Part shown: one piece after another, positions 19,153-27,607 of the stretch | How the letters are laid out: each line of letters starts with the position of its first letter | How positions within the stretch are numbered: position 1 is the first letter of the stretch | Assembly: GCF_005405005.1 (NCBI RefSeq) | Contig: NZ_BJDH01000001.1 | Span: 248,001-312,000 of the forward strand | Direction of reading: 5' to 3' | Length of the DNA: 64,000 bases | Source of the DNA: Lactiplantibacillus daoliensis | GTDB lineage: Bacteria > Bacillota > Bacilli > Lactobacillales > Lactobacillaceae | The notes under the pieces: model-generated | The model's database searches: none | Told to the model about the DNA's origin: nothing | What the model saw: the letters and a program-made list of their open reading frames with translations, nothing else | Translations under genes and position numbers: made by a program

Positions 19153-20682
19153 ATGGCAGCAAAATTATTCGGTATTATGATGATCAATGTCCAAAGCATT
19201 GAGCTTTCAATCGTCAATCTACGCACTTTACGCCAAGTTGAGCGTGTCCGTTCTGACGTGTCATTAGGTGAAGATATTTATGATCAACACACCATTGACT
19301 ACGATTCCGTCGAACAAGCCACGCAAGCTTTAACTGGCTTTATTCAAATCATGCACGATTACGGCGTCAGCGACTACCATTTGTGGGGATCATGGTCGTT
19401 GTCAACGGCAAACAATGCAGATTACATTCAAGACCAATTGCTCGTTCGAACTGGTTTGAAAATCGATTGGCTTTCTAGTAGCCAAGAAACATACTTGCGT
19501 TCGGCCGCTGTCGCCGTTCATTTTCCAAAGTTCAAACAAATGATCCAAGCCCCGACCTACTTATTGGGAATTAATTCTGGGAGTGTTGGGATTTCACACT
19601 ACGACCAAGGAACCTTTGCGTTTTCACGAAGTCTCCGCCTTGGTCCTGTTCGGATTGCCGAAGTCCTCGAAGATCTCCAATCCAGTGTGCCAAACTATGT
19701 TGAAGTCTTGGACGATTACATTTCAAGTCAGATCGCGGACTTTGGCCGTTTCTTACCTGAAACTCGCCAACAACCTAGTAATGTGGTCATGTTAGGGGTG
19801 GCTCCCTTCTCTAATTTATTCCAACGCCAACAGTCAAAAGCCGGCGTCGAAGAATTAAGCAAGGCTGACTTCAAGACTTTATATGACGATGTGATCAACG
19901 CATCCGATCAATACTTAATGGATAAGTATGAAGTTGATGAAGGCGATGTTCGTCTAATCATCCCGGAACTACTCCTAATTAATGAATTATTACAATTGAC
20001 TAACGCCGAAACGATTTGGCTCGGCAATGTCACAGCTTTAGATGGCTTGATCATTCAAGAAGCCGTCAAATTGGGCTACAAAAAATATAATTTCAATGAT
20101 CAAATCGTGACAGCCGCTAAAAACTTGGCGGATCGTTACAACGTTGAACCTAAGCACCGCGATTTAGTCACTAAGTTCTCGATGCATTTATTTGATCAAC
20201 TCAAGCCACTCCATCACCTTGGCAAACGTGATCGCCTCTTGCTACAAGTGGCTTCAATCGTGCATGATGTAGGGAGCTATATTGATCCTCATCAACATTA
20301 TATGCATTCAGACTATATCTTACGGGCGACCGAGTTAACAGGCCTGACAAATGACGAGAAACAAACGATTGCCACAATTGCGCGTTACCATAGTGCGCAA
20401 ACGCCATCCAAAGATATTAAACATTTTGAACATATGAGTTTGGAACAACGTTTAGTCGTTTCAAAATTATCGGCAATTTTGCGATTAGCTGATGCACTGG
20501 ATGATGGTCGGCGCCAAAAGATCAGCAAAATTTCCGTTTCCATTAAAAATCCACAAGTCATCATCACTTGCTATGCGCACGATGACCTATTCTTAGAAAA
20601 TTGGGTGTTTTCACAAAAGGCTGAGTTCTTCAAGGAAGTCTTTGGCCTGACACCCGTGATTAAACGTCGGGGGGTACGTTAA
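19153..20682 (+). CDS. Ppx/GppA-like protein with degenerate phosphatase motifs and a C-terminal HD domain
   Basis: This 509-aa protein heads the operon. The N-terminal half aligns in plan with Ppx/GppA ASKHA phosphatases. The phosphate loop that reads D-L-G-S-N-S in the third gene is here I-M-M-I-N-V-Q-S-I-E, and the D-T-G-G-G-S motif is I-N-S-G-S-V-G. From about residue 330 an HD-type domain is intact, with I-V-H-D-V-G-S-Y-I and H-Y-M-H-S-D-Y-I-L. The pseudo-active first half suggests a polyphosphate-binding or regulatory role, with the HD part possibly hydrolysing a phosphate ester. GGGGGATC precedes the ATG. One base separates its stop from ppk. Confidence 0.85.
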   Translation: MAAKLFGIMMINVQSIELSIVNLRTLRQVERVRSDVSLGEDIYDQHTIDYDSVEQATQALTGFIQIMHDYGVSDYHLWGSWSLSTANNADYIQDQLLVRTGLKIDWLSSSQETYLRSAAVAVHFPKFKQMIQAPTYLLGINSGSVGISHYDQGTFAFSRSLRLGPVRIAEVLEDLQSSVPNYVEVLDDYISSQIADFGRFLPETRQQPSNVVMLGVAPFSNLFQRQQSKAGVEELSKADFKTLYDDVINASDQYLMDKYEVDEGDVRLIIPELLLINELLQLTNAETIWLGNVTALDGLIIQEAVKLGYKKYNFNDQIVTAAKNLADRYNVEPKHRDLVTKFSMHLFDQLKPLHHLGKRDRLLLQVASIVHDVGSYIDPHQHYMHSDYILRATELTGLTNDEKQTIATIARYHSAQTPSKDIKHFEHMSLEQRLVVSKLSAILRLADALDDGRRQKISKISVSIKNPQVIITCYAHDDLFLENWVFSQKAEFFKEVFGLTPVIKRRGVR

Positions 20683-20683
20683 T

Positions 20684-22840
20684 ATGAATTATCAAAAGGA
20701 AAGCTATTATACCAACCGCGAATTAAGTTGGCTAGATTTCAACTATCGCGTCTTAGACGAAGCCCGCGATAAAGACAATCCACTCCTGGAACGCGTGCGT
20801 TTTTTGGGGATCACTCAAAGTAATTTGGATGAATTTTTCACGGTCCGCGTGGCGTCATTACGTAAATTAGTTTCGGTTAATTACACAAAGACTGATCCAG
20901 CTGGTTTAACACCTGCTGACCAAGTTGCTGCCATTAGCGACCAAGCCCATGAAATGGTCAAACGTCAATATAACACGTTAAACCGCTCACTTTTGCCGTT
21001 ATTGGAACAACATGACATCAAGTTATTAAGCATGGCCGAACTGACTGAGGAACAGCATGAATTTGTCAAAAACTATTTTGATGACGAATTGTACCCAGCA
21101 TTGACACCGATGGCAGACGACTCATCACGTCCCTTCCCATTTATTGGTAATAACACCTTAAATATCGCGTTACGGATCTATAAAAATGGCAATAAAAAAG
21201 ACCGTAAATTTGCAACGGTCCAAGTACCAGATGTGTTTCCACGAGTTGTCATTTTACCAGGCGCCGAAAATCGCTTTATTTTGATTGAAGATATCATCAA
21301 GGCGTTTGTGGGCTCATTATTCATTAACTACACAGTTAAGGAAACCAGTGCCTACCGGGTCATCCGAGATCTCGATTTAGACGTTGCCGAAGAAGATACT
21401 TCCGATCTATTAAAAGAAGTTCAAAAGCAATTGAAAATGCGGGAACACGGGAAAGTCATGCGCTTAGAAGTTGAAAAGAGCATGAGTAAACATCAACGTA
21501 CACGGCTAGCACGTGCGCTGGGAACCACGGAAAGTTCACTCTATGTCGTCAACGGACCGCTCGATTTAACTTTCTTATCGAAGTTAGTCAAATCAATTAC
21601 CGGTCATGATGATCTCAACTATCCTAAGTATCATGCTTACTATCCCGCAGTTTATCGGGAAAAATCAATCTTCGACTTGATTAAAGATCATGATATTTTG
21701 ATGCAATATCCCTATGACGACTTCCAACCGGTTGTCGATTTCATTCACGAAGCCGCTGAAGATAAAAACGTTTTGGCTATCAAAATGACGCTTTACCGGG
21801 TTTCAGCAGACTCACCAATTATTAAGTATTTAGGTCAAGCAGCACAAAATGGCAAACAAGTTACCGTGTTAGTTGAAGTTAAAGCGCGCTTCGATGAGGA
21901 GAACAACGTCCACTGGGCTAAGAAGCTTGAAGAAATGGGTTGCCACGTCATTTATGGGCTGATTGGCTTAAAGACTCACTGTAAGTTGGCCTTGGTCGTC
22001 CGTCGTGAAAACGAAGGCATCAAACGCTACATGCACATGGGAACTGGGAATTACAACGATGTCACGGCCCATTTCTATACCGATATGGGCTTATTCACTG
22101 CCGACACTGACATGGGAATTGATGCGTCGAACATCTTCAACATGTTATCTGGTTATTCTGAACCCCCTTATTTCCATAAATTGCACATTTCACCAGATGG
22201 CATCCGCGACTTCATCAATGAAAAACTGGATGCCGAAATTGCAGTCGCCAAGGCTGGCCGACCTGCCCTAGTTAAAATGAAGATGAATTCCCTTTCTGAT
22301 CCGCAAATTATCAGTAAACTCTATGAAGCTTCCCACGCAGGCGTCAAAATTCAGCTGATTATTCGTGGGATTTGTTGCCTCCGAACAGGTATCAAAGGAA
22401 TTTCAGATAATATTGAAGTACATTCCATCATCGGTCGTTTACTCGAACACAGTCGGATTTACTATTTCAGCAATGATGGTGAGCCACAAATTTACCTTTC
22501 GAGTGCGGACATGATGACTCGGAATTTAAATCGTCGCGTTGAACTACTCTTCCCACTGTTGCAACCTGAAATCAGCGATCGCGCCATAACAATTTTTGAA
22601 ACCATGTGGCATGATACTGTCAAAACACGAATTTTACAGGCGGACAACAGTTTTCAAAAATGTGATCGTCGTGGTTTACCAACCTTGGATTCACAAGCAG
22701 CCTTTATTGCTGGTGCTGAAAAGCGGGTGGCCGGTGATCATGCTACCCCGACACCCAAGAGTAGCGCCCATCAGTTTATTCCGATGATGAGCCCGAAGAA
22801 TGAACCGAACCCGTTAGGTAATGATGGAGATGAGCAATAG
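20684..22840 (+). CDS. ppk: Polyphosphate kinase 1
   Basis: PPK1 reversibly transfers the gamma-phosphate of ATP to long polyphosphate chains, at the membrane or cytoplasm. The 718-aa protein has the PPK1 order. It has an N-terminal helical domain with R-E-L-S-W-L-D-F-N and a head domain. Two phospholipase-D-like catalytic domains contain L-K-T-H-C-K-L-A (the phosphorylated-His region) and L-L-E-H-S-R-I-Y-Y-F. It lies in the middle of a ppx1-ppk-ppx2 operon with no gaps on either side, so synthesis and breakdown of polyphosphate are expressed together. The ribosome site GGGGGTACG overlaps the end of the first gene. Confidence 0.97.
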   Translation: MNYQKESYYTNRELSWLDFNYRVLDEARDKDNPLLERVRFLGITQSNLDEFFTVRVASLRKLVSVNYTKTDPAGLTPADQVAAISDQAHEMVKRQYNTLNRSLLPLLEQHDIKLLSMAELTEEQHEFVKNYFDDELYPALTPMADDSSRPFPFIGNNTLNIALRIYKNGNKKDRKFATVQVPDVFPRVVILPGAENRFILIEDIIKAFVGSLFINYTVKETSAYRVIRDLDLDVAEEDTSDLLKEVQKQLKMREHGKVMRLEVEKSMSKHQRTRLARALGTTESSLYVVNGPLDLTFLSKLVKSITGHDDLNYPKYHAYYPAVYREKSIFDLIKDHDILMQYPYDDFQPVVDFIHEAAEDKNVLAIKMTLYRVSADSPIIKYLGQAAQNGKQVTVLVEVKARFDEENNVHWAKKLEEMGCHVIYGLIGLKTHCKLALVVRRENEGIKRYMHMGTGNYNDVTAHFYTDMGLFTADTDMGIDASNIFNMLSGYSEPPYFHKLHISPDGIRDFINEKLDAEIAVAKAGRPALVKMKMNSLSDPQIISKLYEASHAGVKIQLIIRGICCLRTGIKGISDNIEVHSIIGRLLEHSRIYYFSNDGEPQIYLSSADMMTRNLNRRVELLFPLLQPEISDRAITIFETMWHDTVKTRILQADNSFQKCDRRGLPTLDSQAAFIAGAEKRVAGDHATPTPKSSAHQFIPMMSPKNEPNPLGNDGDEQ

Positions 22841-23794
22841 ATGGAAAATTTTGCTGTAATTGATTTAGGCTCAAATTCTTGTCGCATGACCATTACTCAG
22901 ATTCAGCCCGATGGTAGTTACACCGTCACACATCGGTTAAAGGAAATGGTGCGATTGTCCGAAAATGAGGACGAGTCAGAAATGCCCACCTTACAACCAG
23001 CAGCTATCGACCGGACAATCGCCGCGTTACAATCTTTTAAGGCAGTTTACGAAAAGTTACCGAATCTAACAATCAAAGCAGTTGCTACGGCTGCGACTCG
23101 TAAAGCAACCAATCAAAAAAAGTTTCTGAAGCGGGTCAAATTAGAAGTCGGTTTGACAATCGATGTGATTCCAGGCACCAGTGAAGCCTACTATGACTAT
23201 CTCGGAGTTGTGAATACGCTGCCAACCACCAACTGTGTCATGATGGATACCGGTGGCGGTAGCTGCGAACTTGTTTTAATCGTTAACGGCCAAGCCAAGC
23301 ACTTAATTAGTTTACCGATTGGTGCGGTGAGCCTGTCCGAAAAATTCAACTTGAATGACCAAATTCCAGCCAGCGCCCTCTTTGACACCATGACTTTCGT
23401 CGATAAATTATTCAATAGTGTCTGGTGGTTACGCAACGGCCTCAACTTACCGCTAGTTTGCTTAGGTGGCAGTAACCGAACGTTGGCTAAAATTAACCGC
23501 CGTAAAAGCAACTTGCTAAACTTCGAAGATATTCATGGCTATCGGCTACGTGACGAGGCAATTTATCGTACCTTTAAAGAAGTTCTTTCGCAAGATGCCG
23601 CCGGTCGGGCCAAGATTCCCGGCCTAGCAAAAGATCGCGCCGACATTATCGTTGGTGGGATGATTCCGGCAATCATGTTAATGCGCTTCCTGGACTCAGA
23701 CCGCATCATCTTCTCGCAAAATGGTTTGCGAGAAGGGATTCTGTTTGAACATCTGACCGAATTAGCTGAACAAAACAACAAAGTGACAGAATAA
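22841..23794 (+). CDS. ppx: Exopolyphosphatase (Ppx/GppA family)
   Basis: This 317-aa enzyme releases terminal phosphate from polyphosphate and/or pppGpp. Both ASKHA phosphate-binding motifs are intact: V-I-D-L-G-S-N-S-C-R-M at the start and M-D-T-G-G-G-S-C-E-L-V near residue 137. L-G-G-S-N-R-T-L and V-G-G-M-I-P-A follow. It lacks the HD extension found in the first gene, so this short form probably carries the phosphatase activity. The ATG follows the ppk stop without a gap and GGAGATGAG before it serves as ribosome site. A strong terminator closes the operon. Confidence 0.95.
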   Translation: MENFAVIDLGSNSCRMTITQIQPDGSYTVTHRLKEMVRLSENEDESEMPTLQPAAIDRTIAALQSFKAVYEKLPNLTIKAVATAATRKATNQKKFLKRVKLEVGLTIDVIPGTSEAYYDYLGVVNTLPTTNCVMMDTGGGSCELVLIVNGQAKHLISLPIGAVSLSEKFNLNDQIPASALFDTMTFVDKLFNSVWWLRNGLNLPLVCLGGSNRTLAKINRRKSNLLNFEDIHGYRLRDEAIYRTFKEVLSQDAAGRAKIPGLAKDRADIIVGGMIPAIMLMRFLDSDRIIFSQNGLREGILFEHLTELAEQNNKVTE

Positions 23795-23809
23795 GGTTTA
23801 ATGAAACGA

Positions 23810-23857
23810 CAATAAAGCACTCAATCAAGAAATCAACTTGATTGAGCGCTTTATTGT
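23810..23857. terminator. Bidirectional terminator between ppx and usp genes
   Basis: AATAAAGCACTCAATCAAG (23811-23829) pairs with CTTGATTGAGCGCTTTATT (23837-23855); only one mismatch in 19 bp. Confidence 0.92.
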
Positions 23858-23888
23858 TTGGAACAACTTATTGAATTAACCTAACACT

Positions 23889-24320
23889 TTAGCGAATCAC
23901 TAAGACTGAAACCGGTGAATACTTTGCCATATAGGCTGCTTGGCTTCCAAAACGCCGCGCGAGTCCCTTTTTAGCAATCGAACCAATAATTAATAAATCT
24001 GGTTGCAGATGTGGAATGACATCTTTAACGATTGTTTCCCCAGGTTCACCTTCTGCAATGAGAGTCCGGACGTGTTGAGCACCAGCATCCTGTGCTTGTT
24101 TCTGATACTTCAATAGATGCTTTTGAAGTTCGTCACGTTCCCCATGAACATAATCCTTGTTTAACGCTTGGTAAACGTTCATCTCATCATTTTCCAAAAT
24201 CGACACGATTACTAACTCAGCATCGGTTTGGACCGCTTGTTGAATCGCATATTCAAAAGCTAACATTGCATCAGCTGAATCATCAACCCCAACTAAAATC
24301 CGTTTAAAAGTTGTACTCAT
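23889..24320 (-). CDS. Universal stress protein UspA family
   Basis: This 143-aa soluble protein shows the Usp alpha/beta fold pattern: K-R-I-L-V-G-V-D-D-S-A-D-A at the N-terminus and D-L-L-I-I-G-S-I-A-K-K-G-L-A-R-R-F-G-S near the end. The latter resembles the ATP-binding G-x2-G-x9-G-(S/T) motif. It is 2 bases downstream of mntH and shares its transcript, an arrangement that links a stress protein to manganese uptake. Its biochemical activity is unknown. Confidence 0.92.
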   Translation of the reverse strand: MSTTFKRILVGVDDSADAMLAFEYAIQQAVQTDAELVIVSILENDEMNVYQALNKDYVHGERDELQKHLLKYQKQAQDAGAQHVRTLIAEGEPGETIVKDVIPHLQPDLLIIGSIAKKGLARRFGSQAAYMAKYSPVSVLVIR

Positions 24321-24322
24321 CG

Positions 24323-25909
24323 TTACTCACCATCCTTAGCTGTGGCCGCTTGTTGCGCCGCATAACGTTGATTACCACGCCGTAAATCGTAAACGGTCCA
24401 GACAAGTAGGGCCAAAATTGCTGCCACTAATACGTAAGCAATGATTGTTGATAATGTTTGTTCACCGGCTGACGGCTTATCCCCAAAGAACCCTAACACG
24501 GCATCTGGCAGACCAATCATGTTCAGAACAGTCAAACCAATGACCGACAACCAACCTAAAACTTTGATTACCAGTGAATTCTTGAAACGATTACCCATTT
24601 CAACTTTGCTATCAGTCATCATTAGTAACGGTAGCATCGAGAATGGTAAGGCAAACGCCAAGAAGACTTGCGAGTTATTCATTAAATTATTCAGCGCCGT
24701 ATGTTCATCAATGGCACTCTTACCACTAGTCAACATGACACAAATGAGCACTGGAATAACTGAAATAAGCCGTGTGACTAATCGACGTAACCATAGTGGC
24801 ATCCGCATATGCACGAAGCCTTCCATAATCACTTGCCCAGTCAATGTCCCAGTAATTGTTGAATTTTGTCCTGAAGCTAATAAGGCGATGGCAAACAATG
24901 CTGAAAGTAACCCAGATTTAGCCACACCAATTAAAATACCATTACTGAGCATTGACGTATTCGATAAGGCTTCATACAAACCAAAGAATGAAGGATCTTT
25001 AACCGCACCGCTCTTGAAGACAGCGACACCCATGATTAAGAGTAATGCATTCACCACAAACGCAAAGGACAATTGAATATTTGAATCCCAAGCCGCAAAT
25101 TTAACGGTCCGAGCCACATCATTTTCATCACTGTGGTCAATTTTACGCGTTTGTGAAATAGCCGAATGTAAATACAAGTTATGTGGCATAACCGTCGCAC
25201 CGATGATTCCTAAAGAACCAGATAACGGTGTCATCCCAGCAACGCTCCGTGACGTTGAGAAGGTGGCGGCTGTTGGGACCAACCCCTTAATCACACCACC
25301 CCAGTCAGGGCTAGAAAGTGCGACTTGATAGACGAAGACAAATAGAATGACTAGGATCAAACAAACCACGATTGCTTCAATCTTTCGAAAGCCAATTTTG
25401 GTCAATAATAGCAAAACTAATACATCAAACACCGTAATAAATACCGCGACAACTAGCGGAATTCCGAATAATAAATATAACGCAATTGCTGCCCCGATAA
25501 CTTCCGCAATATCGGTCGCCATAATAGCAAACTCAGTTAAAATCCATAAAACAATCCCCAATGACTTACTAGTTCTCGCTCGAATAGCTTGGGCTAAATC
25601 CATCTGACTCACGATTCCAAGTTTAGCTGCCATGTATTGTAGTAACATCGCAATCAAACTTGAAATCAAGATGACAGACATTAACATGTACTGATAGTTT
25701 TGCCCACCAGTAATTGACGTCGACCAATTACCTGGATCCATATAACCAACTGCGACTAAGGCACCTGGCCCAGAATAGGCAAATAAAGTTTTCCAAAAAT
25801 TAAGGTTCTTGGGTACTTCAATCGTGCCGTTGATCTCTTCTAAGGATGGGCCATTCGCATATTGAATGAGCTTATGCTTCTGGCCACCCATTGCATTTTC
25901 TTTGTTCAA
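24323..25909 (-). CDS. mntH: Nramp-family manganese/divalent metal transporter MntH
   Basis: This is a proton-coupled importer of Mn2+ in the cytoplasmic membrane, important in lactobacilli that use manganese against oxidative stress. The 528-aa protein has about 11-12 membrane helices. It shows both metal-binding signatures: G-Y-M-D-P-G-N-W in helix 1 and V-M-P-H-N-L-Y-L-H in helix 6. The TTG at 25909 is taken as start because GGGGGAG lies six bases before it; an ATG six codons inside is less well placed. A TAGGC..GCCTA palindrome upstream fits MntR control. It is cotranscribed with the usp gene. Confidence 0.93.
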   Translation of the reverse strand: MNKENAMGGQKHKLIQYANGPSLEEINGTIEVPKNLNFWKTLFAYSGPGALVAVGYMDPGNWSTSITGGQNYQYMLMSVILISSLIAMLLQYMAAKLGIVSQMDLAQAIRARTSKSLGIVLWILTEFAIMATDIAEVIGAAIALYLLFGIPLVVAVFITVFDVLVLLLLTKIGFRKIEAIVVCLILVILFVFVYQVALSSPDWGGVIKGLVPTAATFSTSRSVAGMTPLSGSLGIIGATVMPHNLYLHSAISQTRKIDHSDENDVARTVKFAAWDSNIQLSFAFVVNALLLIMGVAVFKSGAVKDPSFFGLYEALSNTSMLSNGILIGVAKSGLLSALFAIALLASGQNSTITGTLTGQVIMEGFVHMRMPLWLRRLVTRLISVIPVLICVMLTSGKSAIDEHTALNNLMNNSQVFLAFALPFSMLPLLMMTDSKVEMGNRFKNSLVIKVLGWLSVIGLTVLNMIGLPDAVLGFFGDKPSAGEQTLSTIIAYVLVAAILALLVWTVYDLRRGNQRYAAQQAATAKDGE

Positions 25910-25986
25910 GTAAAACTCCCCCTTTGTTTAATTTGAATTAATTGAACAGTTGTAATTGTACTATAAACAATCCCAAATGGAAATGT

Positions 25987-26006
25987 TTTTTAGGCGTGCC
26001 TAGAAA
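25987..26006 (-). promoter_or_regulatory. MntR-type palindrome upstream of mntH
   Basis: TAGGCGTGCCTA at 25991-26002 is a perfect palindrome around a 2-base centre and extends to TTTTAGGC..GCCTAGAAA with one mismatch. It resembles the manganese-repressor boxes described upstream of Nramp genes in lactobacilli. A TACAAT -10 for mntH lies at 25952-25957. Confidence 0.65.
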
Positions 26007-26163
26007 ATTATCCGTTGCTAGTCATGATTTAAGCAACGAATTGTTACCGGTCCGCTGTCAAACTATAACCAGTGTCACAGCAACCTTGTTGGCGCTACCA
26101 TATTTTTTTGATTTCAGCGTACAACTTTCCTCTGCCGACCTAAAATAAAAATTTTAAATACGC

Positions 26164-26213
26164 AAAAAAAGGCTGTTGACAGCGACTAGCTAAACTAGTC
26201 TTAGTCAACAACC
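26164..26213 (-). terminator. Minus-strand terminator after repeat B
   Basis: On the minus strand GGTTGTTGACT...GACTAG folds on CTAGTC...GTCAACAGCC and is followed by seven T. It would end transcription coming from the 67-aa gene through repeat B. Confidence 0.75.
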
Positions 26214-26253
26214 AGGTAATAGGAAGTAGTTCTTTATTGAATAAATTCGTTAT

Positions 26254-26458
26254 CGACGCTTAGCGGAGTCAATCAAAATCGGTGCGCAGTGTCGGTAAGA
26301 TTAGACGGCGCTCTTAGCTGACTAATCAAAGACGTGTTCTTTCGGCTTTGAATTGAGGCACCAGACCGTACCATGGCTGGTGCCGTCCCCCCACAGCACA
26401 CCGATTTTGACTGACGGAGCGTTGAAATTGAGTGGGTCTACTTTTAGATAGACAACCC
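26254..26458 (-). repeat. Structured dispersed repeat, copy B (short)
   Basis: The closing stem is 26268-26287 against 26396-26415, 18 of 20 pairs, and the two differences are G-U pairs only if read on the minus strand. The first hairpin is shortened. Hairpin 3 reads GGCACCAG / CTGGTGCC, a compensated change relative to GGCGCCAG / CTGGCGCC in copy D. It begins one base after the stop of the minus-strand 67-aa gene and is followed by a minus-strand terminator, so it would form the 3' UTR of that gene. Confidence 0.8.
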
Positions 26459-26459
26459 G

Positions 26460-26663
26460 CTACTTACCGTGTTGTTCATCTTGATCTTTTTTCCAACTAT
26501 TAGGACTCCATAGTTGCCCTTCCATCGACCCGCGGAGACTTTCAATTTCTGCCTGCTGGTCCTCGATCACTTTAATAATCGCCACAAGGGTAGCTTCATT
26601 TGCAGAGGTCTGCAACTTTTTTAATTCCGTAATTGCCCACATTGATTGATCTTCTTCACTCAT
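26460..26663 (-). CDS. Small acidic hypothetical protein (67 aa)
   Basis: No family recognised. The peptide is acidic, probably helical and coiled-coil prone (E-L-K-K-L-Q-T-S and I-I-K-V-I-E-D-Q-Q-A-E-I-E-S-L), without membrane segments or cysteines. AAAGGAG lies nine bases before the ATG. No terminator separates it from repeat B, and the first good one on its strand is beyond the repeat. Small, well-initiated genes of this type occur widely in lactobacilli; the coding call is moderately secure. Confidence 0.7.
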   Translation of the reverse strand: MSEEDQSMWAITELKKLQTSANEATLVAIIKVIEDQQAEIESLRGSMEGQLWSPNSWKKDQDEQHGK

Positions 26664-26762
26664 GCTAAAAACTCCTTTAACTTATCTAGATTCACCGACA
26701 ATGTTCACATTTAAATTGTACACAAGATAAGCTGACTGAACAACAACTTCACTCGCCGATAT

Positions 26763-26797
26763 AAAAAAAGATCCCGGCGTTAACCGGAATCTTTGAT
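26763..26797 (-). terminator. Terminator after the spx-like gene
   Basis: AAAGATTCCGG / CCGGGATCTTT hairpin on the minus strand, followed by TTTT. Confidence 0.85.
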
Positions 26798-26802
26798 GAC
26801 TA

Positions 26803-27225
26803 TTACCCAACTGCTTGTTGGTCGTCATCGTACAATTTTTGTTGAATTTGACGTAGTTCTGACTTACGCACTGAACGTGGCAAGAATGCCCGAATGTCTT
26901 CTTCGTTGTACCCGATTTGTAAACGACGCCCATCATAAATGATTGGTCGTTTTAAGAGTTGTGGTTTTTCAACGAGCAGATCTAATAACTGGTTAAAGCC
27001 AAGATCCGACAAGTCAATGTGCAATGCTTTGAAAGCCTTAGAACGCGTTGAAACAATGTCCTCAAAGCCATTTTCGGTTAGCCGGAGGATCTGTTTCAAT
27101 TCATCGCGATCTAGAGGGTTCGCAATAATGTCGCGTTCATTGAAAGCAATGTTGTTAGCAACTAACCATGCGCGGGCACTACGGCTTGACTTGCTAGATG
27201 TTGAATAATATAAATTTACTGTCAC
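26803..27225 (-). CDS. Spx/ArsC-family regulator lacking the redox CxxC
   Basis: Spx proteins bind the RNA polymerase alpha C-terminal domain and redirect transcription during thiol stress. The 140-aa protein matches Spx throughout: R-S-A-R-A-W-L, E-N-G-F-E-D-I-V, and R-P-I-I with Arg93. However, the switch motif that normally reads C-x-x-C is S11-K-S-S14, and the protein has no cysteine at all. It therefore cannot form the sensing disulphide. It may be a constitutive or competing paralogue controlled by amount, for example by proteolysis. The promoter region contains two overlapping TTGACT promoters and an ACTTACT/AGTAAGT inverted repeat, so transcriptional control is likely. Confidence 0.9.
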   Translation of the reverse strand: MTVNLYYSTSSKSSRSARAWLVANNIAFNERDIIANPLDRDELKQILRLTENGFEDIVSTRSKAFKALHIDLSDLGFNQLLDLLVEKPQLLKRPIIYDGRRLQIGYNEEDIRAFLPRSVRKSELRQIQQKLYDDDQQAVG

Positions 27226-27263
27226 GATGAATTCCTCCTAAGTTTACAGTAAGCGATTTTCTT

Positions 27264-27310
27264 ACTTACTTTTATATAGTAAGTATACGTTGTTAGTCAA
27301 GAATAGTCAA
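27264..27310 (-). promoter_or_regulatory. Promoters and inverted repeat upstream of the spx-like gene
   Basis: On the minus strand TTGACT, 17 bases, TATACT (27310 to 27282) and a second TTGACT, 16 bases, TATATA (27300 to 27273) overlap. ACTTACT (27264-27270) and AGTAAGT (27278-27284) form an exact inverted repeat over the -10 regions, well placed for a repressor. The repressor is unknown. Confidence 0.6.
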
Positions 27311-27384
27311 GGTTTGTCAGAACTTTTTTGTTGACGTTTTTGTGATTTATGTTTGACCAAATTCAAAACTAAACGACTGGCGAC

Positions 27385-27414
27385 AAAAGCGGTATCTCAA
27401 TGACGAGATACCGC
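27385..27414 (-). terminator. Terminator after tRNA-Asn
   Basis: GCGGTATCTC / GAGATACCGC is a perfect 10-bp stem with a 6-base loop and a TTTT tail on the minus strand. Confidence 0.85.
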
Positions 27415-27436
27415 TCAAACCGTTTTGACTTACTAA

Positions 27437-27508
27437 CTGCCCAGGCTGGGATCGAACCAGCGACCTCTTGATTAACAGTCAATTATTCTACCGCTGAACT
27501 ACTGGGCA
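27437..27508 (-). tRNA. tRNA-Asn (GTT)
   Basis: The minus strand folds as a standard cloverleaf. The acceptor TGCCCAG pairs with CTGGGCA. The anticodon stem TTGA/TCAA encloses loop CTGTTAA, so the anticodon is GTT. The T-arm contains GGTTCGATCC. The discriminator base is G and CCA is not encoded. A strong terminator follows, so it is a solitary tRNA gene. Confidence 0.96.
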
Positions 27509-27607
27509 ATTTTGCTACTCAATAGTTATAACACATCTACTAAACCAAAATCAATCATTTTTCTAATTTTATTTTAATTTGTTCACAGAAATTATTAATC
27601 ACAAATC

